59,404 nucleotides of DNA from assembly GCF_023006505.1 (NCBI RefSeq), contig NZ_JALBGV010000034.1, positions 1-59,404 of the forward strand, read 5' to 3'. The stretch is from Neorhizobium sp. SHOUNA12A (GTDB lineage: Bacteria > Pseudomonadota > Alphaproteobacteria > Rhizobiales > Rhizobiaceae). Each line of letters begins with the position of its first letter. Within the stretch, counting starts at the first letter, position 1. Made by a program: the position numbers and the translations under genes. The notes under the pieces are model-generated. The model saw nothing but the letters and a program-made list of their open reading frames with translations, was not told the origin of the DNA and did no database searches. Shown here one piece after another: positions 34,015 through 43,826 of this stretch.

Positions 34015-34417
34015 CAGCGACGATGAGTTGGAGCTCAAGTGCCGCATTCCCCGGAAGCGATGCTACTCCAACCCCGGCACGCGCTGCGGGGTTGCTCGTC
34101 CCCAATTCGCGATCTAAATATTCAGACCCGAAGTCAGCGATTTTTGAATGAGCCCGGAAACCCGGTTCTGCCGCTATGTAGATCGTAAGATTGACGATCT
34201 TCGAGACCCATTCTCCTGCCAGTTGCGATTTCACGGCCGCCAGCGGATTTCTAGACGCTAGTATGACGGCATCACGATAGTCTCTGGGGTCCGCCTCGGC
34301 GGCAACCGGACCTTCGAAAAGCATTTCGCCGTTACATCTTGGTGTCATTCCAGCCGAGAATATCAGATCACCATGACGCGTCGCCGGAGAATAAAGTCCC
34401 TGAGGTGCTATCGCCAC
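33992..34417 (-). CDS. RidA/YjgF-family enamine/imine deaminase-like protein
   Basis: 141 aa from a GTG at 34417, which has GAAGGAAG in front; a TTG 48 bases further upstream (34465) has no good ribosome site. YSPATRHGDLIFSAGMTPRC is the typical start and NPAARAGVGVASLPGNAALE carries the conserved Arg of the RidA active site. RidA proteins hydrolyse reactive enamines/imines made by PLP dehydratases to 2-oxoacids. It follows the enolase paralogue in the same direction (~190 bp gap) and should be in that operon; its end overlaps the convergent dehydrogenase pseudogene by 23 bases. Confidence 0.8.
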   Translation of the reverse strand: MAIAPQGLYSPATRHGDLIFSAGMTPRCNGEMLFEGPVAAEADPRDYRDAVILASRNPLAAVKSQLAGEWVSKIVNLTIYIAAEPGFRAHSKIADFGSEYLDRELGTSNPAARAGVGVASLPGNAALELQLIVAVSSRVPG

Positions 34418-34607
34418 TTTTCTTCCTTCATTAGATCCGGCAGCACTCGTTGGACGCTCATCCAAGGTGGTTGTCTAGCGATCGCTGGTCGGCCAAGAGG
34501 CGCCGCCGCTCCCCAAAGGTCCGCCTTGGAACGGTCGGCGCCCCCCACCTTGGTAGGATACACTTTGTAGTGGACGCGGGCAGAACGCCTGAGTGCCGCA
34601 AATGTCC

Positions 34608-35915
34608 TTATAAATTAGGGAGATTGTCCGATGCAGGCCTTCCGAACCTAAGCAGCGGGGTGATGTTGTGAAGGCGGCTTCCCGGATTTCGCGAGCTTGC
34701 TCGCATAAGGAAGTTTAATTTCTCGATGCGCTCGCCGGAGCGAGGCGCGCCGTTCTTCTGGAAGGGCACCTGCAGTCCGACGGAGAAGTCCATCACCACA
34801 TCGTCGACCACCCCCCCCGACCGTCCAGACGGGACCGCGATCATGTCGTGGCTTTGAGCGAAGTCGTAGGCGTCCAGCGCTTCCGTGATTGTACCCACCT
34901 GGTTGGGCTTGAGAATGAACCCGCTGACGGCCTTGGCTTGATATGCGCGCTTCAGGTATTCGAGATTCGTCACCGTCAAGTCATCGCCAAGAATGAGAGT
35001 CCGGCTAACTTCCCTATTAGCTTTGACGTATCCATTCCAGTCGTTTTCATCGAGAAGATCTTCAATGAACACCAAGTCGAATTTTTCGGTCAAGCCCTTA
35101 GCGTAGGCAATAAGCTCATCGGTTCCGACGCGCTGGCCTTTCAGCAGATAGGTGCAGCTTTCAGGCTCATAGAATTCGCTTGACGCGCAGTCGAGAGCGA
35201 AGGCGATACGACCAGAATAGCCGCATGCATCCACGGCTGCCTTCATGAGACCGAGAACGACTTCGGGGTCGTCTGAGGGCGCCGCATATCCGTAGGAACT
35301 TGCTACCTGCGGCTTGCAGCCTAGATAGCTGGTGAGAACGTCGGATAGTTTCTGGAAGACCGCTATGGCCATCTCGACGGAGACATCGATGCTTTCCGTC
35401 CCGTAGGGAACGATCAGGAATTCATTGAAGGCCTGCGTAAACTTCTCGTACTTTCCGCCGTTGATCACGTTAAAGCACGGGACGGGGATAGTCTTTATGT
35501 TGCCGCCGGCAATGAGGTTGTAAAGCGGGACGCGTCGGGCATCGGCCGCGGCGCGGAAAACGGCAATCGATACCGAATAGACGGTGTTTCCACCCAGGTT
35601 CCTCTTATCTGGCGTCCCGTCCAGCTCGATCATCTTGTAGTCAATGGCGCGCTGATCATGAACGTTCATGCCAATCAACGCGGGCCCAATGACAGTCTCG
35701 GCTTTTTCGACAGCCTTATGGACGCTGAGCCCGCCATAGGTTGATTTGTCGCCGTCCCTCAGCACGAAAGCTTCGTGCATACCGACCGAGGTACCGGTCG
35801 GCGCAGCCCCGCGCCCGACTGCCTGGCTCTCAGTTCTGACTTCAACTTCGACGGCAGGACGGCATTTGCAGTCGATGATCTGTTGCGCCCTGACCGATAC
35901 GATCCTGTCTTGCAT
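34608..35915 (-). CDS. Enolase paralogue with altered active site
   Basis: 435 aa from the ATG at 35915 (CAGGAGG ribosome site). Overall enolase layout with the metal ligands kept: IAFALDCASSEFYE (Asp), LVFIEDLLDENDWNGYV (Glu), LILGDDLTVTNLEYLKRA (Asp), and the catalytic Lys in FILKPNQVGTITEALDAYDF. The usual GDEGG loop with the general-acid Glu is replaced by VASSYGYAAPSD. The NGGxHA His region reads NVINGGKYEKFTQAFNEFL and the SHRSGE loop reads PSGRSGGVVDD, so the Glu and both His are gone. It may be inactive on 2-phosphoglycerate or act on a related phospho-acid. Two bases separate it from the glycerate kinase stop, so the two are coupled. Confidence 0.8.
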   Translation of the reverse strand: MQDRIVSVRAQQIIDCKCRPAVEVEVRTESQAVGRGAAPTGTSVGMHEAFVLRDGDKSTYGGLSVHKAVEKAETVIGPALIGMNVHDQRAIDYKMIELDGTPDKRNLGGNTVYSVSIAVFRAAADARRVPLYNLIAGGNIKTIPVPCFNVINGGKYEKFTQAFNEFLIVPYGTESIDVSVEMAIAVFQKLSDVLTSYLGCKPQVASSYGYAAPSDDPEVVLGLMKAAVDACGYSGRIAFALDCASSEFYEPESCTYLLKGQRVGTDELIAYAKGLTEKFDLVFIEDLLDENDWNGYVKANREVSRTLILGDDLTVTNLEYLKRAYQAKAVSGFILKPNQVGTITEALDAYDFAQSHDMIAVPSGRSGGVVDDVVMDFSVGLQVPFQKNGAPRSGERIEKLNFLMRASSRNPGSRLHNITPLLRFGRPASDNLPNL

Positions 35916-35916
35916 G

Positions 35917-37341
35917 TCAGTGCGCCTCCTGGGCGGGAACGTAGAGGATGTTGAGGTCGCAAAGGTTCGTACCGGTGTTGCCGGTAAAAATTGCGGAACC
36001 AATGGCGTCAAGCGCCTCGAAGCAGCTGTGCTCCCGCAACGTCTGGTAGAGGTTGATCCCTTGCGCAGAAGCAGCAGCGAGGCTAGCCGAATCCGTGATG
36101 CCGCCCGCGACGTTGGCAGTGCCGTCGGTCCCCTCGCTGTCGATTGATAGAAGGCAGGCACCGCTTGTTTTTGCTGCAGCAATTGCGAAGGCTACGGTCA
36201 TTTCTTGTCCCGGACCACCGTGGCCTCTGATTACGCTGCTATCGAGAATCTGGGTTGTGACCTCTCCGGAGCTCAGCAGGACACAAGGCGGCTTGATCGG
36301 ATTTCCGGAGGTCTGGATCTCGCGGGCGATCGAGGCAAAGAACGTTCCGGCATCCTTGCTCTCCCCTTCCAGGAAAGAGCTAACGATCATCGACGGGATG
36401 CCCATTTCGTGGCAGATCTGCTGGGCGTAGATGCAGGAGTCCGGAAGCGTGTTCAGAAGAAAATAGGTATTGTCCGGGAAGGCTTTCGGCGTTTCCTTGT
36501 CTGGACCAGCCGACATCAGGTAATCGACCACCCTCCTCGGCAGCCGATCGACAACGTCGAAATTGACGATGGCCGAGCGCGCATCTTCAAGCGTTGTCGC
36601 ATCCGGTCCGATGGGCGTGCTTTTATATGCAGTGTACGGAACAGAGATATCGTTCGTAGCAGGCGTACCGACCGCGTCGCTGATGCCGATGCCGATCAAT
36701 TCTGCCCCAACGTCCTTGATACGCTTTGCAAGCATCCCCCCGTTGAGAGCAGAGATATGCCGCCTGACCGCGTTGACCTCGTAGATCCCCGCTCCGGACT
36801 TCAGCATGATGTCCGTCGCGTCGATCTCGTCCTGCAGTGTCAGCCCGTCCACGGGGCAGGACATCAATGCCGAACTTCCGCCGCTCATCACGGCAATGAA
36901 CAGGTCCTCCGGTCCGGCATTGTCGACGATGTCGATTATCTGTCTTGAGGCCCGCAGCCCTTCTTTGTTCGGAAGGGGATGACCGCCGACAAAGACGTCT
37001 GTTTTGTGAAAGGTATCCGTCTCCTCGCGGATCTTCACGATGGCGATCCCGCGCGTCAGGCGGTTCCCAAGAACATGGTCGACAGCCATTGCCATGTGGT
37101 TGCAGGCTTTGCCCGCACCGAACAGATAAACGTGCCGCTTCCTGCTGAGATCCCAGGTCCGCCTGCCGATGTGCAGGATGTCGCCATCAAGGCGCATGAT
37201 CGACCTGATGCGCTTGTAGCTGTCGAGCCCCTGTAACGTGCGATCGGCGATTTCGAGAACGACTTTGCGCGAAGCAATGTCGCCTTTCGAAAGGATCGCT
37301 TCCGCGTTTCGAATTTTCTCAAATGCGTGCACCAAAGGCAC
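35917..37341 (-). CDS. Glycerate 2-kinase, type II (MOFRL/TtuD family)
   Basis: 474 aa from a GTG at 37341; a longer frame from 37446 would start inside the operator and promoter and is rejected. KRHVYLFGAGKACNHMAMAV and VFVGGHPLPNKEGLRASRQI are typical of the N-terminal DUF4147 domain, with LFIAVMSGGSSALMSCPVDG for nucleotide binding. The C-terminal MOFRL domain has SSGEVTTQ, RGHGGPGQEMTVAFAIAAA and SIDSEGTDGTANVAGGITD. Type II kinases give 2-phosphoglycerate, the normal enolase substrate, which makes the neighbouring enolase paralogue meaningful. Expressed from the LacI-type promoter at 37444-37483. Confidence 0.85.
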   Translation of the reverse strand: MPLVHAFEKIRNAEAILSKGDIASRKVVLEIADRTLQGLDSYKRIRSIMRLDGDILHIGRRTWDLSRKRHVYLFGAGKACNHMAMAVDHVLGNRLTRGIAIVKIREETDTFHKTDVFVGGHPLPNKEGLRASRQIIDIVDNAGPEDLFIAVMSGGSSALMSCPVDGLTLQDEIDATDIMLKSGAGIYEVNAVRRHISALNGGMLAKRIKDVGAELIGIGISDAVGTPATNDISVPYTAYKSTPIGPDATTLEDARSAIVNFDVVDRLPRRVVDYLMSAGPDKETPKAFPDNTYFLLNTLPDSCIYAQQICHEMGIPSMIVSSFLEGESKDAGTFFASIAREIQTSGNPIKPPCVLLSSGEVTTQILDSSVIRGHGGPGQEMTVAFAIAAAKTSGACLLSIDSEGTDGTANVAGGITDSASLAAASAQGINLYQTLREHSCFEALDAIGSAIFTGNTGTNLCDLNILYVPAQEAH

Positions 37342-37443
37342 TCCCTGCTTTTCCTTCAGCCTGTGACTGCACCTGCTTGACCGCGTGAAAAGACGTCGTG
37401 CCAACGCCGGGTCACCACGTCTCCCGACACAAATTGTACAGTC

Positions 37444-37483
37444 CAATCGTTTGTATTAGCCATACCATCGATTGGATTGTCAA
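37444..37483 (-). promoter_or_regulatory. Promoter with paired LacI-type operators for the glycerate kinase-enolase-ridA operon
   Basis: On the minus strand TTGACA (37483-37478) is followed by CAATCGATGGTATGGCTAAT and then CAAACGATTG (37453-37444). The operator centres are 21 bp apart. Over about 40 bp it differs from the M24 operon promoter at only a few positions, so the two are surely co-regulated. Confidence 0.7.
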
Positions 37484-37608
37484 TTTAATTTTAACCAGCT
37501 TACGTTCAGAGTGACTTTCAGAAGGGCGCGGCTTTGTTGGGCCGCTCGAGCCGGGTGTCAGATCGGTCTGCCCGGCAAATGTTCGATCATCGATCGCAAG
37601 GGGGAACC

Positions 37609-39504
37609 ATGTCGTTTCTGAAGCATCTGAGCATCCGCAAGAAGATCCTGTCCGTCATGGTGCCACTGTGCCTGGTCGGCCTGGGCGCGACGACATTCAT
37701 GGCAGCACGCTACGGGGCAGCCGACACGGCCTATTCCAGCTTTATCTCGGTTGATAATGCCGCAGCGATGGATCTTGCGCGGGCCGACCGGAATATGGCG
37801 GCGATGGCATATGGAGCCTATCACGCACTGAGCTTCGAGGCAGACGATCCATTCCTTCCGGTGGTCGTCACGATCTATTCGAAAAACAAGACAGAACTCA
37901 TGGAAAGGATGGAGCGGGTCAAGTCCGCCACTCCATCGCAAAAGGCGCAGATCGACGCCATCATTAGTCGTATCAAGCTTATTGCGTCTCTGACAGACAA
38001 GGCGATCCAGTACGCAAAGGCAAACAGGCGGGCGGATGCGAGCGCAGTTCTCGTAAACGCCGATGAGCACATCCTGACAGCCTCACAGGACGTTTCCCAG
38101 TTTCTGGAGGACTGCAAGTCTAGGATTTCCAGCAGGACAGCCGAGTTGAACGAGGAAACACGCCTGACGATCCTGGCGTCACTTGCCGGCCTTGCGGCGG
38201 TTTTCGGCGTCGGCATCACGGGCGCCTTCTTCATCGCAAGCAAGGGCATTACAAGACCCATCAACCTTTTGCGCGCGCGCATGGCTTCTCTCGCTGCCGG
38301 TCAAACAGAGGCTCCGGTAGATGGTCAGGACCGGCGCGATGAACTCGGACAAATGGCCCAGGCGGTTGCCGTCTTCAGGGATAATGCTGCTGAAAAGGTG
38401 CGCCTGGAAAGTGAAGCTGAGGAGGCGCGTATGCTGGCTGAGCAAGATCGGCTGGAACGTGATGCCCAAAAATCCAGGGATACGTCCGAAATAGGGTTTG
38501 TGGTCGAGCGACTGAGGGTTGCCCTGAGCCGCCTGGCGCAGGGCGATATCACGTGTGAGATTTCCGAACGGTTTACCGGTAGCCTCGACGGTCTGCGCAC
38601 AGATTTCAACACATCGATCGGGAAACTGAGAGATGCTCTCCAAGCCGTCGACGAGAATGCCGGTGCCATCGAAAACGGCGCCAGGGAAACGCGGGCTGCT
38701 GCTGACGACCTTTCAAAGCGGACCGAGCACCAGGCCGCTTCGCTCGAGGAAACCGCAGCTGCGTTGGAGGAAATCACGACGACCACGCGCGACGCCTCGA
38801 AAAGAGCTGAAGAGGCAGGTCGGCTGGTCGCCCAGGCGCGCGAAGGCGCGCAACGATCAGGCGGCGTCGTCGAAAACGCTGTGGTCGCCATGAGCGAAAT
38901 CGAGCGGTCCTCGGCGGAGATAACGAGCATCATCGGCGTTATCGACGAGATCGCGTTCCAGACCAACCTTCTCGCACTGAACGCGGGCGTTGAAGCGGCC
39001 CGTGCCGGCGAGGCCGGAAAGGGCTTTGCCGTCGTAGCACAGGAAGTCCGTGAATTGGCGCAGCGATCGGCGTCGGCAGCGAGAGAAATCAAGAAACTGA
39101 TCGCGACGTCGGGCGAGCACGTGCGTTCAGGCGTGGCTCTAGTCAATGCCACCGGCGAGGCGCTCCAGACCATAGTGTCTGACGTGCAGGAAATAAATCG
39201 GCATGTTGTGGCAATCGTAGAGTCGGCACGCGAACAGGCAACCGGCCTCAAGGAAATCAGCCAGGCCGTAAACGAGTTGGACCAGAACACACAGCAGAAT
39301 GCGGCCATGGTTGAGCAACAAACCGCAGCCAGTCACGCACTGGCCAGCGAAGCCGCCGCTCTCAACGAGCTTCTTGCCCGCTTCAGCTTTGGCAAGAACG
39401 ATGGCGCGGCAAGCATTCAGGCACGCCCTGTCGAACGGCCTGCTGAGACGAGAACCTCACGAACCGTTAGATCGGCCGGCGAACCTTCCAGGAAGATTGC
39501 CTGA
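37609..39504 (+). CDS. Methyl-accepting chemotaxis protein
   Basis: 631 aa from the ATG at 37609 (AAGGGGGAA). An N-terminal membrane helix (about 16-36), a helical periplasmic sensor (~40-190), a second membrane helix (~195-217) and a HAMP domain are followed by the coiled-coil signalling domain with the conserved hairpin tip [20 protein letters not shown] and [20 protein letters not shown]. The helical four-helix-type sensor gives no clue to the ligand. It starts ~120 bp from the divergent glycerate kinase promoter, so it might sense a compound handled by that operon, but no operator points at it. No CheR/CheB-binding pentapeptide seen at the C-terminus. Confidence 0.9.
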   Translation: MSFLKHLSIRKKILSVMVPLCLVGLGATTFMAARYGAADTAYSSFISVDNAAAMDLARADRNMAAMAYGAYHALSFEADDPFLPVVVTIYSKNKTELMERMERVKSATPSQKAQIDAIISRIKLIASLTDKAIQYAKANRRADASAVLVNADEHILTASQDVSQFLEDCKSRISSRTAELNEETRLTILASLAGLAAVFGVGITGAFFIASKGITRPINLLRARMASLAAGQTEAPVDGQDRRDELGQMAQAVAVFRDNAAEKVRLESEAEEARMLAEQDRLERDAQKSRDTSEIGFVVERLRVALSRLAQGDITCEISERFTGSLDGLRTDFNTSIGKLRDALQAVDENAGAIENGARETRAAADDLSKRTEHQAASLEETAAALEEITTTTRDASKRAEEAGRLVAQAREGAQRSGGVVENAVVAMSEIERSSAEITSIIGVIDEIAFQTNLLALNAGVEAARAGEAGKGFAVVAQEVRELAQRSASAAREIKKLIATSGEHVRSGVALVNATGEALQTIVSDVQEINRHVVAIVESAREQATGLKEISQAVNELDQNTQQNAAMVEQQTAASHALASEAAALNELLARFSFGKNDGAASIQARPVERPAETRTSRTVRSAGEPSRKIA

Positions 39505-39770
39505 GGGGACGTCTCTCACCAACGTGGGGGTGCGATCAAAGGCGCCACTCCCGGTTGCCGCCACCGCTCGGTCATGATGACTGAACCAGCCGGCCAGGCC
39601 TCTCAAACGCGGAGCGGGCGGCGATACCGGCCGCGAACAGAGCTGCCGCCAAGCCGTCGGCTGTGCCGCCGCCCCCGTGTGGTTTTGGGGATACAGCTAA
39701 CCCGTCTCCGCCACGACTGTTCCAGACCGGATGCATTGACCGACCGTATGGTTCACACCATTTAGGCGGC
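39505..39770. other. Intergenic region
   Basis: 266 bp between the chemoreceptor and a small unknown gene. No conserved element recognised apart from the expected promoter of the latter. Confidence 0.3.
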
Positions 39771-40397
39771 ATGGCGAAACACGAGAAGAGTGACATCGAG
39801 CTGATCAGAACGTGGACCTTGTCGGCACCGATCACCATGGGGTCATCCGTGCGGGCGAAGGGTCTTCTACAGGCGATCCAGGCGCGACTTCCCACCACCT
39901 CCAAAAAAGCGATTTCGCTCGAAGGAGTCGATCTCGTCTTGGCGATGCCGGCCGATGCTAAGGCTGCTTTCAATGCCGCGGCTTCGGTCGTCTCCAAAGC
40001 GTTGGATGAAGCGCCGTCCCTGCCCGTCATCCCGCGCGAGATTCAGGATATCCTCGGCATGAAGACGAGCGAGCGGCATCGTTGGCTTGCGGACGGACGC
40101 CTTCCCAGCGCTGGAACGAGAACCGTGAGGCTTGCGGGACACGCCCGCCAGATCACCTTTCACGTCTTCGATCCGAAGGTGGTCGAGGATCTACTTGACC
40201 GTGGTGCCGTCGATGAGTGGCGTGTCGAGGATGCGGGGGCGAAGGCAGAAAAGAGAGCGAAGGCTGCGTATCAGGCGAAGGTGACGCGGCTTTCGAACAA
40301 AAAGAAGCGGTCGAAAAAGGCGGTCGAGGGCACCGAAGATCCCGCCTCGAGCCTCCGGGGCTGGAAGGATTTCGATCTCGATGGGCTGCTGCGTTGA
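39771..40397 (+). CDS. Unknown protein with a helix-turn-helix-like segment
   Basis: 208 aa from the ATG at 39771 (no longer start is convincing). Residues ~85-120 read PVIPREIQDILGMKTSERHR followed by WLADGRLPSAG, which resembles the helix-turn-helix plus recognition layout of MerR/excisionase-type DNA-binding proteins. The C-terminal ~60 residues are very Lys/Ala-rich (AEKRAKAAYQAKVTRLSNKK), likely a nucleic-acid-binding tail. No family recognised. The next gene starts 18 bp after its stop, so the two are probably cotranscribed. Confidence 0.6.
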   Translation: MAKHEKSDIELIRTWTLSAPITMGSSVRAKGLLQAIQARLPTTSKKAISLEGVDLVLAMPADAKAAFNAAASVVSKALDEAPSLPVIPREIQDILGMKTSERHRWLADGRLPSAGTRTVRLAGHARQITFHVFDPKVVEDLLDRGAVDEWRVEDAGAKAEKRAKAAYQAKVTRLSNKKKRSKKAVEGTEDPASSLRGWKDFDLDGLLR

Positions 40398-40414
40398 TCA
40401 AGAGGAGCATGATA

Positions 40415-40831
40415 ATGTCCGGACATGGTGATGAGTTCGATCTTTACTGCCACGGCAAGCCGCTGGATGCGCGCGAGCGTCTCGCACCTGTGCGGCAGCT
40501 CATACTGGACACCGTGCCGGAAGTAAGCGAAGGACGGGTCCACTTCTATCTTGTTTACTATTTCGGTGGCGGAGCGGTCGCCAAGCTGCATCTCGACGCC
40601 AGGCAGCAGGTCAACATCACCTTCGTCACGGGCGAAGATCTCGTCGATCCATCAAAGCTTCTCAAGGGATCGAGTTCCGTCCGGACCATCAAGGTCACCT
40701 CGGACGCTTTTCTCGAAAAGAACCGCCCCTCCATCACAGACCTTGTGCGCCAATCCTTCGCGCTCATCAGCGAGCGGTTCGACGGCTCCGGAACTTTCAT
40801 CACTCTACGGCCCGACCAGCCCAGTCCGTGA
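40415..40831 (+). CDS. Unknown protein, possibly DUF1801/YdhG-like
   Basis: 138 aa; the ATG at 40415 is preferred to the ATG two codons earlier because it leaves 7 bases after AGAGGAG. The sequence has an N-terminal helix (ERLAPVRQLILDTVPEVSEG) leading into beta strands (VHFYLVYYFGGGAVAKLHLD, QQVNITFVTGEDLVDPSKLL) and ends with a helix. The helix-then-sheet layout around a short protein resembles DUF1801, but I am not sure. No catalytic motif seen. Confidence 0.55.
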   Translation: MSGHGDEFDLYCHGKPLDARERLAPVRQLILDTVPEVSEGRVHFYLVYYFGGGAVAKLHLDARQQVNITFVTGEDLVDPSKLLKGSSSVRTIKVTSDAFLEKNRPSITDLVRQSFALISERFDGSGTFITLRPDQPSP

Positions 40832-40960
40832 AGAACTCTTAAAACGAGGGGCGGTGGGCGTTCCGCGCCTTAACCCTTGAATCGTCGATGTGGAGATGCG
40901 GCACAAACAGGCCCACCACCCTTGTCGACGGCGGGCGATATCGCGCATCACCACCGTATG

Positions 40961-41377
40961 TCATCGCCTTGGTTCAAAGAAGGGTGGCATCCTTGCGCGC
41001 CTCCCCTCCTCTTCCTGCGCTTCAGCTTCATCTACGCGCTCGCTCGGCTCCAGCAAGTCGCGAAAATCCTCCGGCTTGATGACAAAGTACTGGTTTCCAT
41101 CAGGCCAGGAAACCCAGGTTCCTTTGTTGACCATCGTCTCGTACGCCGTCAGCAGTTGCAGCTTCGCTTCCAGTAAACGGTTCAATAAAACCTCGTTTTC
41201 TTTAGAGGTTAGCGGATATTGAGGCGTCGGCGCGACGAGCTCGAGTTTCGATCGACCCAACACCACTCCATAAAGCGGCGCGGTTCGGACCAATCGGAAC
41301 GTCGAACGTTTAAGATCTTGCCTCTCGGCCTGCTTCTCGCGACGAAGTCCGGGAGTTATATGCAATTCGCGAAACAA
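40961..41377 (-). CDS. Hypothetical protein, 5' end uncertain
   Basis: The frame codes for up to 138 residues, including APLYGVVLGRSKLELVAPTP, QLLTAYETMVNKGTWVSWPD and FVIKPEDFRDLLEPSE, with even residue use suggesting a real gene. The only start at the front is a TTG without a good ribosome site, and the IS630 element begins 70 bp upstream, so the gene may have lost its own start or promoter. No family recognised. Confidence 0.45.
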   Translation of the reverse strand: MFRELHITPGLRREKQAERQDLKRSTFRLVRTAPLYGVVLGRSKLELVAPTPQYPLTSKENEVLLNRLLEAKLQLLTAYETMVNKGTWVSWPDGNQYFVIKPEDFRDLLEPSERVDEAEAQEEEGRRARMPPFFEPRR

Positions 41378-41446
41378 GATCGTATCCCCGTTCCCGGCCC
41401 CATTCGAACATATCGTCCGTAGAGCAACTGCTCAGCGAATGCCCTA

Positions 41447-42490
41447 AAGCGTGTCGCTGTTTTTGCGATTCATGGTTCTCAAATCAGTCCATCGGTGATT
41501 CCCTTTGATGTGAAGGGAGATCGCCATGGGCAAGTCACATCCGATTGCGTTGCGTGAGCGTGTCGTAGCGTTTGTGGAAGAAGGCCATGGGCATCGGGAG
41601 GCCGCCCGGCATTTTCGGGTGTCGCCGCGTTTCGTGAACGATCTGGTGATCCTGAAGCGCGAGACAGGTTCGCTTCTCCCCCGCCGGCAGGGGCACCTTG
41701 GCGGCGGTAAGCTTTCGGCACAGCACGCGTGGGTTGGAGAGCGGCTGGCACAGAATGGCGAACTGACGCTGGACGAGCTTTGCGTGGAACTTTGCGGACG
41801 TGGCGTCATCGTCCATCGCTCCAGTGTCGGACGGCTTCTGCATCGGCTTGGGTTGAGCCATAAAAAAAAGCCTGCAGGCCGCCGAGCAGTTGCGCCCGGA
41901 GATCGCGCGGGCGCGTGAACTGTGGACCGCACGGCGCAAGCCTTTCTTCAACAAAGGATTGGCCCGGCTGGTTTTTATCGACGAGACATCGACGAACACA
42001 AAGCTGACGAAGCGGTCGGGATGGTCTGCGCGAGGGCAGCGCTATCGAACGCATTCACCCTTCGGTTCGTGGAAATCCCAAACCTTCATCGCCGGGCTGC
42101 GATCCCATGGCATGGTTGCCCCCTGGATCGTTGACAGGCCGATGAACGCCCGCATCTTCGAGGCGTGGATAGAGACCCAACTCGCGCCGAACCTGTCGCC
42201 TGGAGACGTCGTCATTCTCGACAATGTCGCCTTTCATAAGAGCGAACGGGCCGAAGAACTGGTCAGGGCAAAGGGAGCCTGGCTGCTGTTTCTGCCGCCC
42301 TATAGTCCCGACCTCAATCCCATAGAGATGGCCTTCTCAAAACTCAAGACGCTGCTGCGAAAGCGGGCTGCCCGCAGCTTCGATGCCATCACCCAAGCCC
42401 TCGGCGAAATCTGCAATCTCTTCTCCGTCACAGAATGCAGAAACTACTTCAAAGCCGCAGGATACGAGGCAGATTAAACGCGACACGCTT
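41447..42490 (+). mobile_element. IS630-family insertion sequence
   Basis: Terminal inverted repeats AAGCGTGTCGC (41447-41457) and GCGACACGCTT (42480-42490) are perfect over 11 bp and are flanked by TA on both sides (41445-41446 and 42491-42492), the target duplication typical of IS630/Tc1-mariner elements. Total length 1044 bp. It carries one transposase split over two frames. It sits against the 3' end of a broken LysR gene. Confidence 0.85.
41526..42477 (+). CDS. IS630-family transposase, two frames joined at an A8 slippery run
   Basis: Frame one (41526-41918) encodes the helix-turn-helix part (ERVVAFVEEGHGHREAARHF, SSVGRLLHRLGLSHKK). Frame two continues from about 41865 with LRPEIARARELWTARRKPFF and has the DDE residues: FIDETSTNTK, VILDNVAFHKS and PPYSPDLNPIEMAFSKLK. 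The switch falls on eight A residues (41862-41869) right after the CAT codon and needs a net +1 (or -2) shift. IS630 elements commonly use programmed frameshifting here, so the element may be active rather than broken. Confidence 0.8.
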
Positions 42491-42499
42491 TAGAACTCT

Positions 42500-43376
<877 letters not shown>

Positions 43377-43538
43377 TGCTGTATGTTGCTCACAGGTCCA
43401 TGCGGTCGGCAAGGACTAATCGCCGAAGCCTGAAGCGCCTAGATCTCGTGACGACAAACACGGAGAACGCATATGAACCTTACGAGCTATCGCACACTTG
43501 GAAAATCTCCCATTATGCGAATCTTTTCTTCGCCATCG

Positions 43539-43584
43539 AGATGGCACATGCCCGCATGCGATCGTGGGCGGGCATGTGCCATCT
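43539..43584. repeat. 17-bp inverted repeat with 12-nt loop upstream of serine recombinase 2
   Basis: AGATGGCACATGCCCGC (43539-43555) and its exact complement GCGGGCATGTGCCATCT (43568-43584). The left arm is similar to the sequence at 10140 in front of serine recombinase 1 (GATGGCAGATGCCCGCATGC), so the repeat belongs to the recombinase module. It could be a transposon end, a recombinase site or a strong hairpin; no run of T follows it, so it is not a standard terminator. Confidence 0.65.
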
Positions 43585-43748
43585 TGACGGGAGCAATCAG
43601 CCGGGTGCGCGATCGGCCCTGCCCAAGTCCGGAAGACTTCTCGAAATTCCGCCACAGGAGGCCGCTGACGCGCGTTTGCCGATCCCGACGATCCGTCGCT
43701 CATCCGCAACCGCGATTTGGATCTGGTTAGCCGCCATTCGAGTTCTAA

Positions 43749-43826
43749 AACACGCTTGCAAAATGGCGTTTTCTGGTACATCCATTATTTGTACAAAGGC
43801 ACTCGCAAGATTCCCTTGGAAGCGTC
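43749..43826 (+). promoter_or_regulatory. Candidate res/promoter region of serine recombinase 2
   Basis: AACACGCTTGCAAA (43749) and TGTACAAAG (43790) have the same 41-bp spacing as in front of recombinase 1 (10349 and 10390). Upstream homology between the two modules extends back to about 43590 / 10190 with many mismatches. Confidence 0.45.

Noticed and set aside
35917..37446. Longer start of the glycerate kinase at 37446
   Set aside because: It begins inside the LacI operator and promoter; the GTG at 37341 is preferred.
38325..39308. 327-codon minus-strand frame
   Set aside because: Lies wholly within the chemoreceptor signalling domain on the other strand; its Ser/Ala-rich composition is typical of a shadow frame.
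43539..43584. Hairpin as a rho-independent terminator
   Set aside because: No T run follows either arm and no gene ends just before it.
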